A stretch of 64,000 nt of DNA, taken from assembly GCA_947455605.1 (NCBI GenBank), contig CANGOX010000005.1, positions 17,267 to 81,266 of the forward strand, in the 5' to 3' direction. The stretch is from Chitinophagaceae bacterium (GTDB lineage Bacteria; Bacteroidota; Bacteroidia; Chitinophagales; Chitinophagaceae). Both the position numbers and the translations under genes were made by a program. This document shows positions 25,984 through 35,429 of this stretch, in pieces (positions within the stretch are counted from its first letter, which is position 1; each line of letters opens with the position of its first letter). The notes beneath the pieces were generated by a model. That model was given only the letters and a program-made list of their open reading frames with translations. It had not been told where the DNA came from and ran no database searches.

Positions 25984-26638
25984 ATACCGCCGGTTCTACT
26001 GATTTCTGATGTCCATCAATGATCAGATAAATGATGATACTCAGGATGGCGGCAAAAAAGCACCAAACGGATAACAGATGTGCCTGGTAGAACCAGGCAG
26101 AAAATATAAGCGATGCAGTGAAGCAGCTGCCTAATAACCACATTTTTTTTACACTAGATACAAAGCAGGGCAAAATGGTTACTAATCCGTAAAGAATATC
26201 CGTTATGATCACATACACTTTGGGATATTCAAAAACATATTTTACATGATGCCCGCTGATCTCGGCAGTAATGGTTGTTTGCAACATATAATAGACTTCA
26301 CTGCCAGAGAGGAGAATGGCCAGCGCAAACAGAACAGACAGTATTTTTTTTCGCGTCGTACCCTTTTCTAATAACCATGCAGACAGACTAATCCATATAG
26401 GCCAGACAATATGTGCAAAGACCATGAATACATACGTGGGAAAAGATTGCCAACGGGCATAATCTTCATTTTGCAGGGTAAGCCATACAAAACCTTCACT
26501 GATCTGTTGAACTGCAAAAAGTATGGGAATAAAAGCAAAGACCAGATGTGAGGGCTTACGCGTAATTTTCAAAGTAACAACGCCAATAATGGCAAGCACT
26601 ACTCCCGATCCGAAACTGGCTGTTGCTGAAAAACACAT
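25982..26638 (-). CDS. DUF6629 family membrane protein
   Basis: 218 residues, about seven hydrophobic segments, starting MCFSATASFGSGVVL, the signature N-terminus of DUF6629. Function unknown. ISEGFVWL in the second helix region is also typical. A single gene between two copies of the same repeat family. Confidence 0.8.
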   Translation of the reverse strand: MCFSATASFGSGVVLAIIGVVTLKITRKPSHLVFAFIPILFAVQQISEGFVWLTLQNEDYARWQSFPTYVFMVFAHIVWPIWISLSAWLLEKGTTRKKILSVLFALAILLSGSEVYYMLQTTITAEISGHHVKYVFEYPKVYVIITDILYGLVTILPCFVSSVKKMWLLGSCFTASLIFSAWFYQAHLLSVWCFFAAILSIIIYLIIDGHQKSVEPAV

Positions 26639-26747
26639 ATAGATGGTATAAGTATCGAATATACACTGTTGCAGCCGCCGAATGAGAACTTCCGGAAATA
26701 ATTAAAGTTGGAAAAATGCCACAGTCAATATTTCCCGTCTGGGCGGG

Positions 26748-26766
26748 ATTCAATATTCGATATTCC
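26748..26766. repeat. solitary half-copy of the 2916/25903 repeat
   Basis: ATTCAATATTCGATATTCC matches the outer right arm of the repeat at 2916-3003. No inverse partner is present nearby, so it is a half element or a remnant. Confidence 0.65.
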
Positions 26767-26767
26767 C

Positions 26768-27427
26768 TCAGCTTTGTCTCTTTACAGATCCCCCACTATT
26801 CACATTAATATCACGGATCAGTGCATCACCTTTAAACCGTACAAACCCGCCGCTATTGGCTTTGGCGGAAATTTCCTTGCTCACATTTACCTGTACACCG
26901 GCACCACTGCTGGCTTCTACCTTGCAATTGGTTATGGTTAATGAATAGCCATGAAACATGGCACCACTGCTGCCGGCAACTTCCAATGAAGCAACCGAAC
27001 CTGATAAATTGATCGAGCCGCCGCTGTTCAGTCTTGCCGCTAATTTTTCAAGCTTCACATCAGCCCCTTCAATTGAACCGCCACTACTGGCTCTTATTGC
27101 ATCAAGGTTCTTATAAGAAACATACACTTTTACTTTCCAGTTCTTCCATTTGTTCCAGAATTTCCAGTCACCTTTCCGGTTAATTTTTAAAACACCGTTA
27201 TTTACTTCTGTTACCACTTCATCAACATACTCTTTATTTCCAACGCTAACTGCCAGCTCTTCTTTTTCTCCTTTGCTGATGATCACTTCAATACCCGCTG
27301 AGGTTTCGATGGCATGAAAAGAACTGATATTCCTTTTCTGAACATTATCATCGTACACTACTTTCTGGGCAACTACTATTGAAAGCGAGAATACCGTGGC
27401 AACCAATGAGATCCATATCTTTTTCAT
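26768..27427 (-). CDS. head-GIN domain secreted protein (DUF2807)
   Basis: 219 residues with a signal peptide (MKKIWISLVATVFSLSIVVAQ, cleavage near 21). The rest is a beta-helix-like series with repeated short motifs: IRASSGGSIEG, ARLNSGGSINLSG, AKANSGGFVRFKG and VNSGGSVKRQS. This is the putative auto-transporter adhesin head-GIN domain, widespread in Bacteroidota. Location periplasmic or outer-membrane; role unknown, often near sigma or stress genes. Confidence 0.88.
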   Translation of the reverse strand: MKKIWISLVATVFSLSIVVAQKVVYDDNVQKRNISSFHAIETSAGIEVIISKGEKEELAVSVGNKEYVDEVVTEVNNGVLKINRKGDWKFWNKWKNWKVKVYVSYKNLDAIRASSGGSIEGADVKLEKLAARLNSGGSINLSGSVASLEVAGSSGAMFHGYSLTITNCKVEASSGAGVQVNVSKEISAKANSGGFVRFKGDALIRDINVNSGGSVKRQS

Positions 27428-27510
27428 GAACTGATTTTAGGGTGTAACGGGCAGAAAAAAGAAAAGTTACATCTTTAAAAAAAATCAGCGTAACTCATAA
27501 ACTCACAGAC

Positions 27511-27563
27511 TCTGCGTTGATAAGAATACAATACCGAATAGGGTATTTTCTTATCACCGCAGA
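27511..27563. repeat. inverted repeat between head-GIN gene and glgB
   Basis: TCTGCGTTGATAAGAATAC (27511-27529) is mirrored by GTATTTTCTTATCACCGCAGA (27543-27563) with a 2-nt slip. More CGCAGA/CAGAG words follow to 27590. It sits 3' of glgB, so may end its transcript. Confidence 0.65.
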
Positions 27564-27595
27564 ACCGCTGAGAAGCAGAGCTTACGCAGATATTT

Positions 27596-29638
27596 TTAGC
27601 GAAGAACGATGGCTCCCAGGGCCGGCAGGTTTACTTTCAGTTTGTAGCATTTTGATGGCTTATCCACCAGCTCGCTTCTGATCTCGGGGTTATAAACATC
27701 TCCGGTTCCCCAAAACTCTTTACTATCGCTGTTGAATACTTCGGCCCATTTGCCTTTTCCGTGAACATATACTTCCCAGTCGTGACGAACCACCGGTGTT
27801 ACATTCAGGATGATCAAGACATCATCTTTTTCTTTTTTCCCCTTCCTGCCGTAGATCAAGACCGATTCGCTGCGGTGGTTCAGATCAACCCACTCAAATC
27901 CACCGGGCTCAAATTGTTTTTCGTACAATGCAGGTTCTGATTTATACAGTTCATTTAATTTCTGTACACAAAATTTCATGCCGCCATGGCTGGGGTGTTG
28001 TAACAGTTCCCATTGCAGTTCGCTTTTATAATTCCACTCATTGGTGGCACCAAACTCATCTCCCATGAATAATAACTTAGCTCCGGGGTGTGTGAACATA
28101 TACGTATAGAGGATACGCAGATTGGCGAATTTCTGCCATTCATCTCCGGGCATTTTGTAAAGCATGGGGCTTTTACCATGTACCACTTCATCATGACTTA
28201 GCGGCAGCATAAAATTCTCATCGTAGAAATACATCATACTGAAAGAGAACTTATCCTGCTGAAACTGGCGGAAGATCGGATCCAGTTTAAAATAATCGAG
28301 TGTATCATGCATCCAGCCCATCATCCATTTCATACCAAAACCCAGTCCGCCTTCAAATGTAGGCTTACTGGTTTGCGGCCAGTCGGTAGATTCTTCTGCT
28401 ATGGTTTGAATATCGGGGAAATCGCGGTAAAGTGTTTCATTCAGGTCTTTGATGAATGCGATGGCTTCTAAATTTCCGTTACCACCGTATTCATTAGGCT
28501 CCCACTGACTGGCATTACGGCTGTAATCCAGTCGCAGCATAGAACTCACGGCATCCACACGGATCCCATCTGTATGAAACTGATCGCACCAGAAACGCGC
28601 ACTGCTGATCAGAAATGATTTTACTTCACCACGTTTATAATTAAAGATGTAGGAATTCCAGTCGGGGTGATAGCCCTTACGCATATCTGCATACTCGTAG
28701 GTATGGGTTCCGTCGAACATGAACAGGCCATGTGCATCATAGGGAAAATGCGAAGGCACCCAATCCAGTATCACACCTATACCTGCTTCATGAAAAGCAT
28801 CCACCATGGCGGCATAGTCCTGCGGCGACCCAAAGCGTGATGTAGGTGCAAAATATCCGGTACCCTGGTAACCCCAGGAGCCATCAAAGGGGTGTTCCAT
28901 TACGGGCATGAATTCAACGTGTGTAAAACCCATTTCTTTTACATATGGAACCAGTCGTTCTGTGATCTGTTGATAGGTATTATACACTTCTTCATCATGT
29001 TTATCAGGCCGCATCCAGCTGGCAAGGTGTACTTCGTAAACGGAATAAGGAGAAGTAAGCGCATTATGCTTTTTTCTTTCCTTCATCCATTTTTCATCCT
29101 TCCACTCAAAGTTGGTTTGCCAGGTAATGGATGCTGTAAATGGGCGCTTCTCCCAATAATGGGCAAAGGGATCTCCTTTATCGAGTTTGATACCCATGTA
29201 ACCATGGATATGGTATTTATAAGCTTCACCTGCATGTACACCGGGTATAAATCCTTCCCAGATCCCTGAATTATCCTGGCGTACTTTTAAAGGATGTGAT
29301 GTTTTGTTCCACTCGTTAAAATAACCCACAACCGAAACAAATGTGGCATTGGGTGCCCATACAGCAAAATAAGTACCCCATTCATCCAGCACCTGTAATT
29401 GTTTGTTTCCAAAGAATTTATACAAAGTATAATGGGTTCCCTGCTGAAAATTTTTGATATCCTCATCAGTAAATACCGAGTAATTCCAAACAGACTGTTG
29501 TTTATCTACAAAATGGATCTCTTCATATTTTTTTGCTGCAGGTTTTCCAACTTTTGAAGCAGACCTATCTCCTTCTTTTGTGTTTTGAGAAGAAGATCCC
29601 TGTAACAATGACAAATCCTTATCGTTAGTTGAACTCAT
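27596..29638 (-). CDS. glgB: 1,4-alpha-glucan branching enzyme
   Basis: 680 residues. A CBM48 domain lies at about 90-190 (YFAVWAPNATFVSVVGYFNEW), then a GH13 barrel with nucleophile Asp in GIRVDAVSSML, acid Glu in IAEESTDWP and Asp in LSHDEVVHGK, then a C-terminal beta domain. It moves alpha-1,4 glucan segments to 6-OH to form branches in glycogen. An N-terminal extension of about 45 residues is Ser/Lys rich. It is separated from glgC/glgA by the OMP, amylase and permease genes. Confidence 0.95.
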   Translation of the reverse strand: MSSTNDKDLSLLQGSSSQNTKEGDRSASKVGKPAAKKYEEIHFVDKQQSVWNYSVFTDEDIKNFQQGTHYTLYKFFGNKQLQVLDEWGTYFAVWAPNATFVSVVGYFNEWNKTSHPLKVRQDNSGIWEGFIPGVHAGEAYKYHIHGYMGIKLDKGDPFAHYWEKRPFTASITWQTNFEWKDEKWMKERKKHNALTSPYSVYEVHLASWMRPDKHDEEVYNTYQQITERLVPYVKEMGFTHVEFMPVMEHPFDGSWGYQGTGYFAPTSRFGSPQDYAAMVDAFHEAGIGVILDWVPSHFPYDAHGLFMFDGTHTYEYADMRKGYHPDWNSYIFNYKRGEVKSFLISSARFWCDQFHTDGIRVDAVSSMLRLDYSRNASQWEPNEYGGNGNLEAIAFIKDLNETLYRDFPDIQTIAEESTDWPQTSKPTFEGGLGFGMKWMMGWMHDTLDYFKLDPIFRQFQQDKFSFSMMYFYDENFMLPLSHDEVVHGKSPMLYKMPGDEWQKFANLRILYTYMFTHPGAKLLFMGDEFGATNEWNYKSELQWELLQHPSHGGMKFCVQKLNELYKSEPALYEKQFEPGGFEWVDLNHRSESVLIYGRKGKKEKDDVLIILNVTPVVRHDWEVYVHGKGKWAEVFNSDSKEFWGTGDVYNPEIRSELVDKPSKCYKLKVNLPALGAIVLR

Positions 29639-29759
29639 AAATGGGTGATTATCAAATGATAAATTTTTTTAACACTAGTTTACAACTAATAATTTAGTTA
29701 TAGCAATACAATTTATGGAATTTGTGTTGCATTGCATCCTATTCACTAACCTGCTTATA

Positions 29760-32543
29760 ATGAGAAAATTACAGCCAATACTTGTTTTCTTCTGCTTTTT
29801 TTTGCTATCCGCAAGCTTTGCGCAAAAAAGCTCTCTTAAAGGTACAGTAACCGATACCTTAAACAAGCAAAATCTTCGCAATGCGGTGGTTTCAGTTTTA
29901 AGGGCAAAGGATTCGGTTTTGGTAAAATTTACCAGAACAGATGCCAAAGGCGCGTTTGAGATTAAGGACCTGCCGGCAGGGAAATTTGTGTTACTATCTT
30001 CCTACCCAAATTATGCAGATTATGCAGACCTGATCACGCTATCTGAAGCAAACCCACTCGAGCTAGGACAGATCTCCATGATCACCAAAGCCCATTTGCT
30101 GGAAGAAGTGGTTGTAAAACAAACCATCGGTGCCATCAAGATGAAAGGAGATACGACAGAGTATCGTGCAGATAGTTTTAAAGTGCAGGCCAATGCTACT
30201 GTAGAAGAATTATTAAAAAGATTACCGGGTATACAGGTAGATAAAAATGGACAGATAACCGCACAGGGACAAAAAGTGCAGAAGGTATTGGTTGATGGAG
30301 AAGAGTTTTTTGGAGATGATCCAACACTTGTTACACAGAATATACGTGCCGATATGGTAGATAAGGTGCAGGTATTTGACAAGAAAAGTGATCAGGCAAC
30401 CTTTACGGGTATTGATGACGGACAGAAAACCAAGACCATCAATCTGAAACTGAAAGACGATAAGAAAAAAGGTTATTTCGGAAAAATAGATGCCAGTGTG
30501 GGGAGCAATAGCTTTTACAATGAGCAGTTGATGTTCAATAAATTCAGAAAAAAAGAGAAACTATCTTTCTACGGAATTTTATCCAATACAGGAAAAACCG
30601 GTTTGAACTGGCAGGATGCGCGTAGTTATGGGGAAGATAATTCAAGTTCCTTCATCATGGAAGATAGTGGCGGTGGGATGATGATGATATCTTCTTCCAG
30701 CGACGGACTTGATAGCTGGAGCGGGAGTTATAACGGCCAGGGATACCCCAAAGTACAAACAGGTGGATTGCATTACAACAATAAATGGGGTGATGACAAA
30801 CAATCCATCAATGGTAACTATAAGATACTTGATCTGTCGGTAACCGGTACCACTGCCACGCGTTCACAATATATTTTGCCTGACACGATGTATTTTAATA
30901 ACCAGAAACAAACTTTCACCAACCAGATCACAAGACATAAGGGGAATGCCACTTATGATATAGATTTTGATTCCAGTTCTTCACTTAAAGTGATCATGGA
31001 TGGAACACTTGACCATAAGCTTACCTATAATGAGTATTTAACCGAAGCTTTGGCCAGAGATAGTTCTCTCGTGAACCAGGGTAACCGTAAGATTTCTACC
31101 ACAGGCGATGTGAATGGATTTAATACCAGCATGCTTTGGAGAAAGAAAATGAAGAAAAAAGGAAGAACACTTTCACTGAATATCAAAGAGAACTATTCTA
31201 CCACCAATACCAACGGGTTCCTCTATGCCAATAATAATTTCTACAAAGGGGGTGCCATAGTACAAAATCAGGTAACCGATCAATTCAAGACATCTGAGAA
31301 CAAAACACTGGCTTTTGATTCAAAACTTACTTATACTGAACCCTTAAGTGCCAGCGCATCGCTCGTATTCAATTACGGGATACTGATCAATAACAGTTCT
31401 TCCTACCGTAATTCTTATAACAAATCAGTTGCCGGTAAGTATGAGTCTTTGGATACGGTATATAGTAACAATTACCAGTTCAATATCTTTAGTCAGAAAG
31501 GAGGTGCCAGTTATTCACTGATGAAAAAGAAATACACGGTCAACTTCGGTACCAATATCGGGTACACCAATTTCGCACAAACCGATCTTAAAAATAATAT
31601 CGAAGCGAAAAGAGATTTTGTGAACTGGTTTCCTCAAGCCAATTTTTCTTACTCCTTTACCAGTCAGCGCAGGGTAAATATGTATTACAGCGGCTCTACT
31701 TCACAACCCAGTTTACAGCAGATACAGCCTTTACGAACTAATGATGACCCTTTAAATATCACCATCGGTAACCCAAACCTGAAGCCTTCCTTCAGAAATA
31801 ATATCAGCCTGAGTTTTTATGATTTTAAAGCCATGTCGGGCAGGAATGTTAACCTGGGCATCAATTATAGCACTACCAACAATGCCTTTACCAATAGAGA
31901 CTCTGTAGATGCATCGGGCAGAAGGGTTTCACAGGCGATCAATGTAGATGGCAATCATTCGGTAAGCGGTTATTTCGGTTATGGATTGAAACTGCTGGGT
32001 GCAACGATTGGTTTGAACGGTAATGTGAACTCTTCCCGCTATGTGAATATTGTAAACAATCTTCAAAACATCACCAACAGTAACAGTTATTCGTTCGGCA
32101 CGTATCTTTTTAAACAGAAGGAAAAAGTATACAACAACAGTATTTCTGCAAGTGCCTCCTATACAACCAGTAATTCATCCATTCAAAAAAATGTGTCTAT
32201 GCATTACTGGACCTACAGCATCAGGCCGGATTTTGATTTCTATCTGCCCGGAAAAATACAATTGCATAGCGACTGGGATTTTATCTACCGTCAAAAGACC
32301 AGTGCTTTCGACAACGATAACAAAGTGATCATCTGGAATGCCTGGATAGGCAAAAAATTACTGAAGGGAGATGACATGCTGATCAAAGCTGCGGCCAATG
32401 ATATCCTGAATAATAATATCGGCTTTAACCGGTCTGTGAATACCAATTACATTACCGAGAATACTTACTCAACCATACAAAGGTATTTTCTGCTTTCTGT
32501 AGTATGGAATTTCAATAAGAACGGTGGTAAACCGGCACAATAA
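29760..32543 (+). CDS. outer-membrane beta-barrel protein with carboxypeptidase-like regulatory domain
   Basis: 927 residues from ATG 29760, which gives the signal peptide MRKLQPILVFFCFFLLSASF; the upstream 15 codons are not signal-like. Residues about 24-105 form a CarboxypepD_reg-like domain (LKGTVTDTLNKQNLRNAVVS), then a plug-like region (VEELLKRLPGIQVDKNGQIT, VLVDGEEFFGDDP) and a long beta-barrel. This family (OMP_b-brl type) is TonB-receptor related. It is followed after 24 nt by a GLPGLI gene, its usual partner. Substrate unknown; its place inside the glycogen block may be chance. Confidence 0.85.
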   Translation: MRKLQPILVFFCFFLLSASFAQKSSLKGTVTDTLNKQNLRNAVVSVLRAKDSVLVKFTRTDAKGAFEIKDLPAGKFVLLSSYPNYADYADLITLSEANPLELGQISMITKAHLLEEVVVKQTIGAIKMKGDTTEYRADSFKVQANATVEELLKRLPGIQVDKNGQITAQGQKVQKVLVDGEEFFGDDPTLVTQNIRADMVDKVQVFDKKSDQATFTGIDDGQKTKTINLKLKDDKKKGYFGKIDASVGSNSFYNEQLMFNKFRKKEKLSFYGILSNTGKTGLNWQDARSYGEDNSSSFIMEDSGGGMMMISSSSDGLDSWSGSYNGQGYPKVQTGGLHYNNKWGDDKQSINGNYKILDLSVTGTTATRSQYILPDTMYFNNQKQTFTNQITRHKGNATYDIDFDSSSSLKVIMDGTLDHKLTYNEYLTEALARDSSLVNQGNRKISTTGDVNGFNTSMLWRKKMKKKGRTLSLNIKENYSTTNTNGFLYANNNFYKGGAIVQNQVTDQFKTSENKTLAFDSKLTYTEPLSASASLVFNYGILINNSSSYRNSYNKSVAGKYESLDTVYSNNYQFNIFSQKGGASYSLMKKKYTVNFGTNIGYTNFAQTDLKNNIEAKRDFVNWFPQANFSYSFTSQRRVNMYYSGSTSQPSLQQIQPLRTNDDPLNITIGNPNLKPSFRNNISLSFYDFKAMSGRNVNLGINYSTTNNAFTNRDSVDASGRRVSQAINVDGNHSVSGYFGYGLKLLGATIGLNGNVNSSRYVNIVNNLQNITNSNSYSFGTYLFKQKEKVYNNSISASASYTTSNSSIQKNVSMHYWTYSIRPDFDFYLPGKIQLHSDWDFIYRQKTSAFDNDNKVIIWNAWIGKKLLKGDDMLIKAAANDILNNNIGFNRSVNTNYITENTYSTIQRYFLLSVVWNFNKNGGKPAQ

Positions 32544-32567
32544 TATCATTTATTAAAAACGCTGAAT

Positions 32568-33302
32568 ATGAAAAATATTTTGTTTGTTTTCTTTATTTCT
32601 CTTTTGATCCAAAACAGTTTTGGACAGACCCGATTTATTACAGAAGGAAAAATCGAATTTGAAAGAAAAGTGAACCTGCATGCTGATATGAAGGGAGATG
32701 ATGCATGGATCGCGGAATGGAAGAAGAACATACCCCAGTTCAAAACAACTTATTTCGATCTGTCGTTCACCAATAACAAAACATTCTACCGGCCGGGCAA
32801 AGAGAACGAGGAGAACAACCGTTTACGCTGGGAGCAGCCTGCAGAGGATAATATCATTTACAGCGAGCTGGACAAACATGCGGTTACCAGCCAGAAAAGG
32901 ATCTTTGAAAAAACATTTTTGATCCAGGACAGTACAAAAAACATTCAATGGAAAATAACAGATGAAAAAAGGACCATTGCCGGTTTTGAATGCAGGCGTG
33001 CCAATGCATTGATCATGGATTCGATCTACATTGTAGCTTTCTATACCGATGAAATTATCACACCGGGGGGACCGGAATCATTTGCAGGTTTACCGGGTAT
33101 GATCTTAGGACTGGCTATTCCGCATGAACATGTAACCTGGTTTGCCACAAAATTATTTGCTACGCCGGTTACTGAAACAGAATTCAAAGTTCCTGCAAAG
33201 GGTACCAAAACAACCAATACGGCTATGAAGGATTATATACAATCCAGCCTGAAGGATTGGGGCAGATGGGCAGACAGGTATGTGAAAGCCGCTTTGCTTT
33301 AG
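32568..33302 (+). CDS. GLPGLI family protein
   Basis: 244 residues with a signal peptide (MKNILFVFFISLLIQNSFGQ). The family hallmark is present as AGLPGMILGLAIP at about 175-187. These periplasmic proteins of unknown function are nearly always encoded directly downstream of an outer-membrane barrel such as the one ending 24 nt earlier, so the two probably form one system. Confidence 0.9.
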   Translation: MKNILFVFFISLLIQNSFGQTRFITEGKIEFERKVNLHADMKGDDAWIAEWKKNIPQFKTTYFDLSFTNNKTFYRPGKENEENNRLRWEQPAEDNIIYSELDKHAVTSQKRIFEKTFLIQDSTKNIQWKITDEKRTIAGFECRRANALIMDSIYIVAFYTDEIITPGGPESFAGLPGMILGLAIPHEHVTWFATKLFATPVTETEFKVPAKGTKTTNTAMKDYIQSSLKDWGRWADRYVKAALL

Positions 33303-33326
33303 AACCCACTATCCTGTCAATAAAAA

Positions 33327-33352
33327 AAGTGATGATCATTCGATCATCACTT
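33327..33352 (-). terminator. intrinsic terminator after the cold-shock gene
   Basis: AAGTGATGATC (33327-33337) and GATCATCACTT (33342-33352) form a perfect 11-bp stem with loop ATTC. On the minus strand a run of seven T follows, so it ends the permease-amylase-csp transcript. It lacks a T run for the plus strand. Confidence 0.85.
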
Positions 33353-33386
33353 GAAAATGCATTTACTATTAATCAATTACCTGTTT

Positions 33387-33578
33387 CTATAGTTTTTGAA
33401 CACGTACAGCATTCAATCCTTTTTTACCTTGTTCTGTTTCATAAGAAACTTTGTCGTTCTCTTTAATTGTTTGTCCACTTAAGCCGGTTACGTGTACAAA
33501 GATTTCTTCTCCAGTGTCGGCCTTGATAAAGCCAAATCCCTTGGCTTCATTAAAAAATTTTACGGTTCCTGTTGGCAT
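33387..33578 (-). CDS. cold-shock domain protein
   Basis: 63 residues, single cold-shock domain: GTVKFFNEAKGFGFI holds the RNP1 motif KGFGFI, and EIFVHVTGL the RNP2-like motif FVHV. It binds single-stranded RNA/DNA and melts RNA structure. Unusually it begins 7 nt after the amylase stop, so it reads as the last gene of a permease-amylase operon, ended by a strong terminator. Confidence 0.93.
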   Translation of the reverse strand: MPTGTVKFFNEAKGFGFIKADTGEEIFVHVTGLSGQTIKENDKVSYETEQGKKGLNAVRVQKL

Positions 33579-33585
33579 TGTTTTT

Positions 33586-35427
33586 TTATTTAATTAATTC
33601 TAAGATAATCATTTTTTTGGCGGGAATAGCAAAATGACCTGATTTAAAAGTGCCTGTAATAATATCTTTCCCTTGCGTAAATCCTTTGGTTCTCTCATCA
33701 AAATCAGAAAAATCAACGGGTTTATCTTTTTCTGAAGTATTCATCACACACATGATGGTTTGTTTTGCATCATACCGAAAATAAACATATAAGCCATCAT
33801 TGGGCAGGTATTGCATCAACTTACCGGTTCTAAGGGCACTTGACTGCTTTCTGTAATTCCCCAGTATCCTCACATATTGTTGAATAGCTTTTTCGTCTTC
33901 TGTAAGTCCTTCACCCGAAAAGGCATTCTTCTTATCTCCCTTCCATCCACCCGGAAAATCCAGGCGTACCCAGCCATCGGGGTTGCTGATACCTTTCATG
34001 AGGATCTCGGTACCGTAATATAACTGCGGAATTCCTCTGCAGGTCATTAACCAGGCAAGGCCCATTTTATGTTTTTCAATATCTTCTCCTACGGTTGAGA
34101 AGAATCTTGTCATATCATGATTATCGAGAAAGATCACATTCTGCATCGGATCTTTATACACCAGGTCATTACTTAGTGTATTGTAAAGTTTATTTACGCC
34201 TTCTGTCCAGCCAAATTTTTCATTCAGTGCGGGCTGAATTCCGTAAAATAATAATTGAAAATCGATGGCACCCTGCAGATTGCTTTTGAAAGGGACATCC
34301 ATTTTATTCTGTACAAAAAATGCCTGGTTAATCACACCATGAACCCAGTTCTCTCCGAACAGGGTTATCCTGGGATATTCATCCGTTAATGCTTTGTTGC
34401 ATCGGTTCATGAAGGTAAGATCATTGTAGATATAGGTATCGATACGCCATCCATCCACACCAAATTCTTCTACACTCCAGATGGCATGCTGGATCAGGAA
34501 GTTTGCTACATAAGGATTGCTTTGATCCAGATCTGGCATGTGTGTAGTGAACCATCCATCCGCTGTTCTTTTGGCATCAGACCTTGCGGCATAGGGATCA
34601 AAAAGCGGTTGATCCTTATAGCTTGTTTGTGTAAATTTTGGCCATTGGTGTAACCAGTTCTTTGCGGGTGCATCGTTAACTATAAAATGATAACTGCCAA
34701 CATGGTTGTATACAGCATCCTGTATGAGTTTCATGCCACGCTTATGCAAGGCATCACTTAATTTTTTATACGCAGCTTCGCCACCAAAACGTGGTTCAAT
34801 GGTATAATGATCGGTGAATGCATACCCATGCTCTGTGCGGTCAGGCATATCATTTTCGAGAACAGGTGTCATCCATAATGTGGTTACACCCAACCCCTGC
34901 AGATAATCCAGATGATCCGTCACACCCTGCAGATCGCCGCCATGACGTAAAAAAATAGAATCACGATCTAGGCTTTGATCATGCATACCCGCAACTCGGT
35001 CATTGGTTACATCACCGTTACTGAAACGATCAGGCATCAGAAAATAAATAAAATCTGATGAGGTAACACCCTGTGCAAAGGTTTTACCGCGGCCTTCTCT
35101 TCGGGGTTTCAGCGGCCAGTTAACGGTATGCGCTTTTACACCTTGAATAAATTCTATGGGAACATTTCCGGGTTTAGCAGAAGAAGTAATGGTGAGATCC
35201 AATGCAAAGTATTTGCCATTTTCAAATGTGCTGATCTTATCCAGTGTTACACCGGGATATTGTATCCTCACTTTCTCATTTTTAAACCCTTCATATTCTC
35301 CACGAACCAGGATCTGCACTTTGTTCCATCTCATTCCGGTATACCAATTTGAGGGATACAGTTTTGCATATTGGGAGAAAGCATGGATAGATACCAGTAA
35401 TGCTGCCAAAAAAAACCACTTCTTCAT
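33586..35427 (-). CDS. periplasmic GH13 alpha-amylase / cyclomaltodextrinase-type enzyme
   Basis: 613 residues with signal peptide MKKWFFLAALLVSIHAFSQ. The N-terminal Ig-like cyclomaltodextrinase domain runs to about residue 105, then the GH13 barrel: nucleophile Asp in VDGWRIDTYIY, acid Glu in LFGENWVHG, Asp in FLDNHDMTRFF. It resembles SusA/neopullulanase enzymes that cut maltodextrins in the periplasm. Its ATG is 2 nt from the stop of the upstream permease gene: hydrolysis and uptake are coupled in one operon. Confidence 0.92.
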   Translation of the reverse strand: MKKWFFLAALLVSIHAFSQYAKLYPSNWYTGMRWNKVQILVRGEYEGFKNEKVRIQYPGVTLDKISTFENGKYFALDLTITSSAKPGNVPIEFIQGVKAHTVNWPLKPRREGRGKTFAQGVTSSDFIYFLMPDRFSNGDVTNDRVAGMHDQSLDRDSIFLRHGGDLQGVTDHLDYLQGLGVTTLWMTPVLENDMPDRTEHGYAFTDHYTIEPRFGGEAAYKKLSDALHKRGMKLIQDAVYNHVGSYHFIVNDAPAKNWLHQWPKFTQTSYKDQPLFDPYAARSDAKRTADGWFTTHMPDLDQSNPYVANFLIQHAIWSVEEFGVDGWRIDTYIYNDLTFMNRCNKALTDEYPRITLFGENWVHGVINQAFFVQNKMDVPFKSNLQGAIDFQLLFYGIQPALNEKFGWTEGVNKLYNTLSNDLVYKDPMQNVIFLDNHDMTRFFSTVGEDIEKHKMGLAWLMTCRGIPQLYYGTEILMKGISNPDGWVRLDFPGGWKGDKKNAFSGEGLTEDEKAIQQYVRILGNYRKQSSALRTGKLMQYLPNDGLYVYFRYDAKQTIMCVMNTSEKDKPVDFSDFDERTKGFTQGKDIITGTFKSGHFAIPAKKMIILELIK

Positions 35428-35429
35428 AG

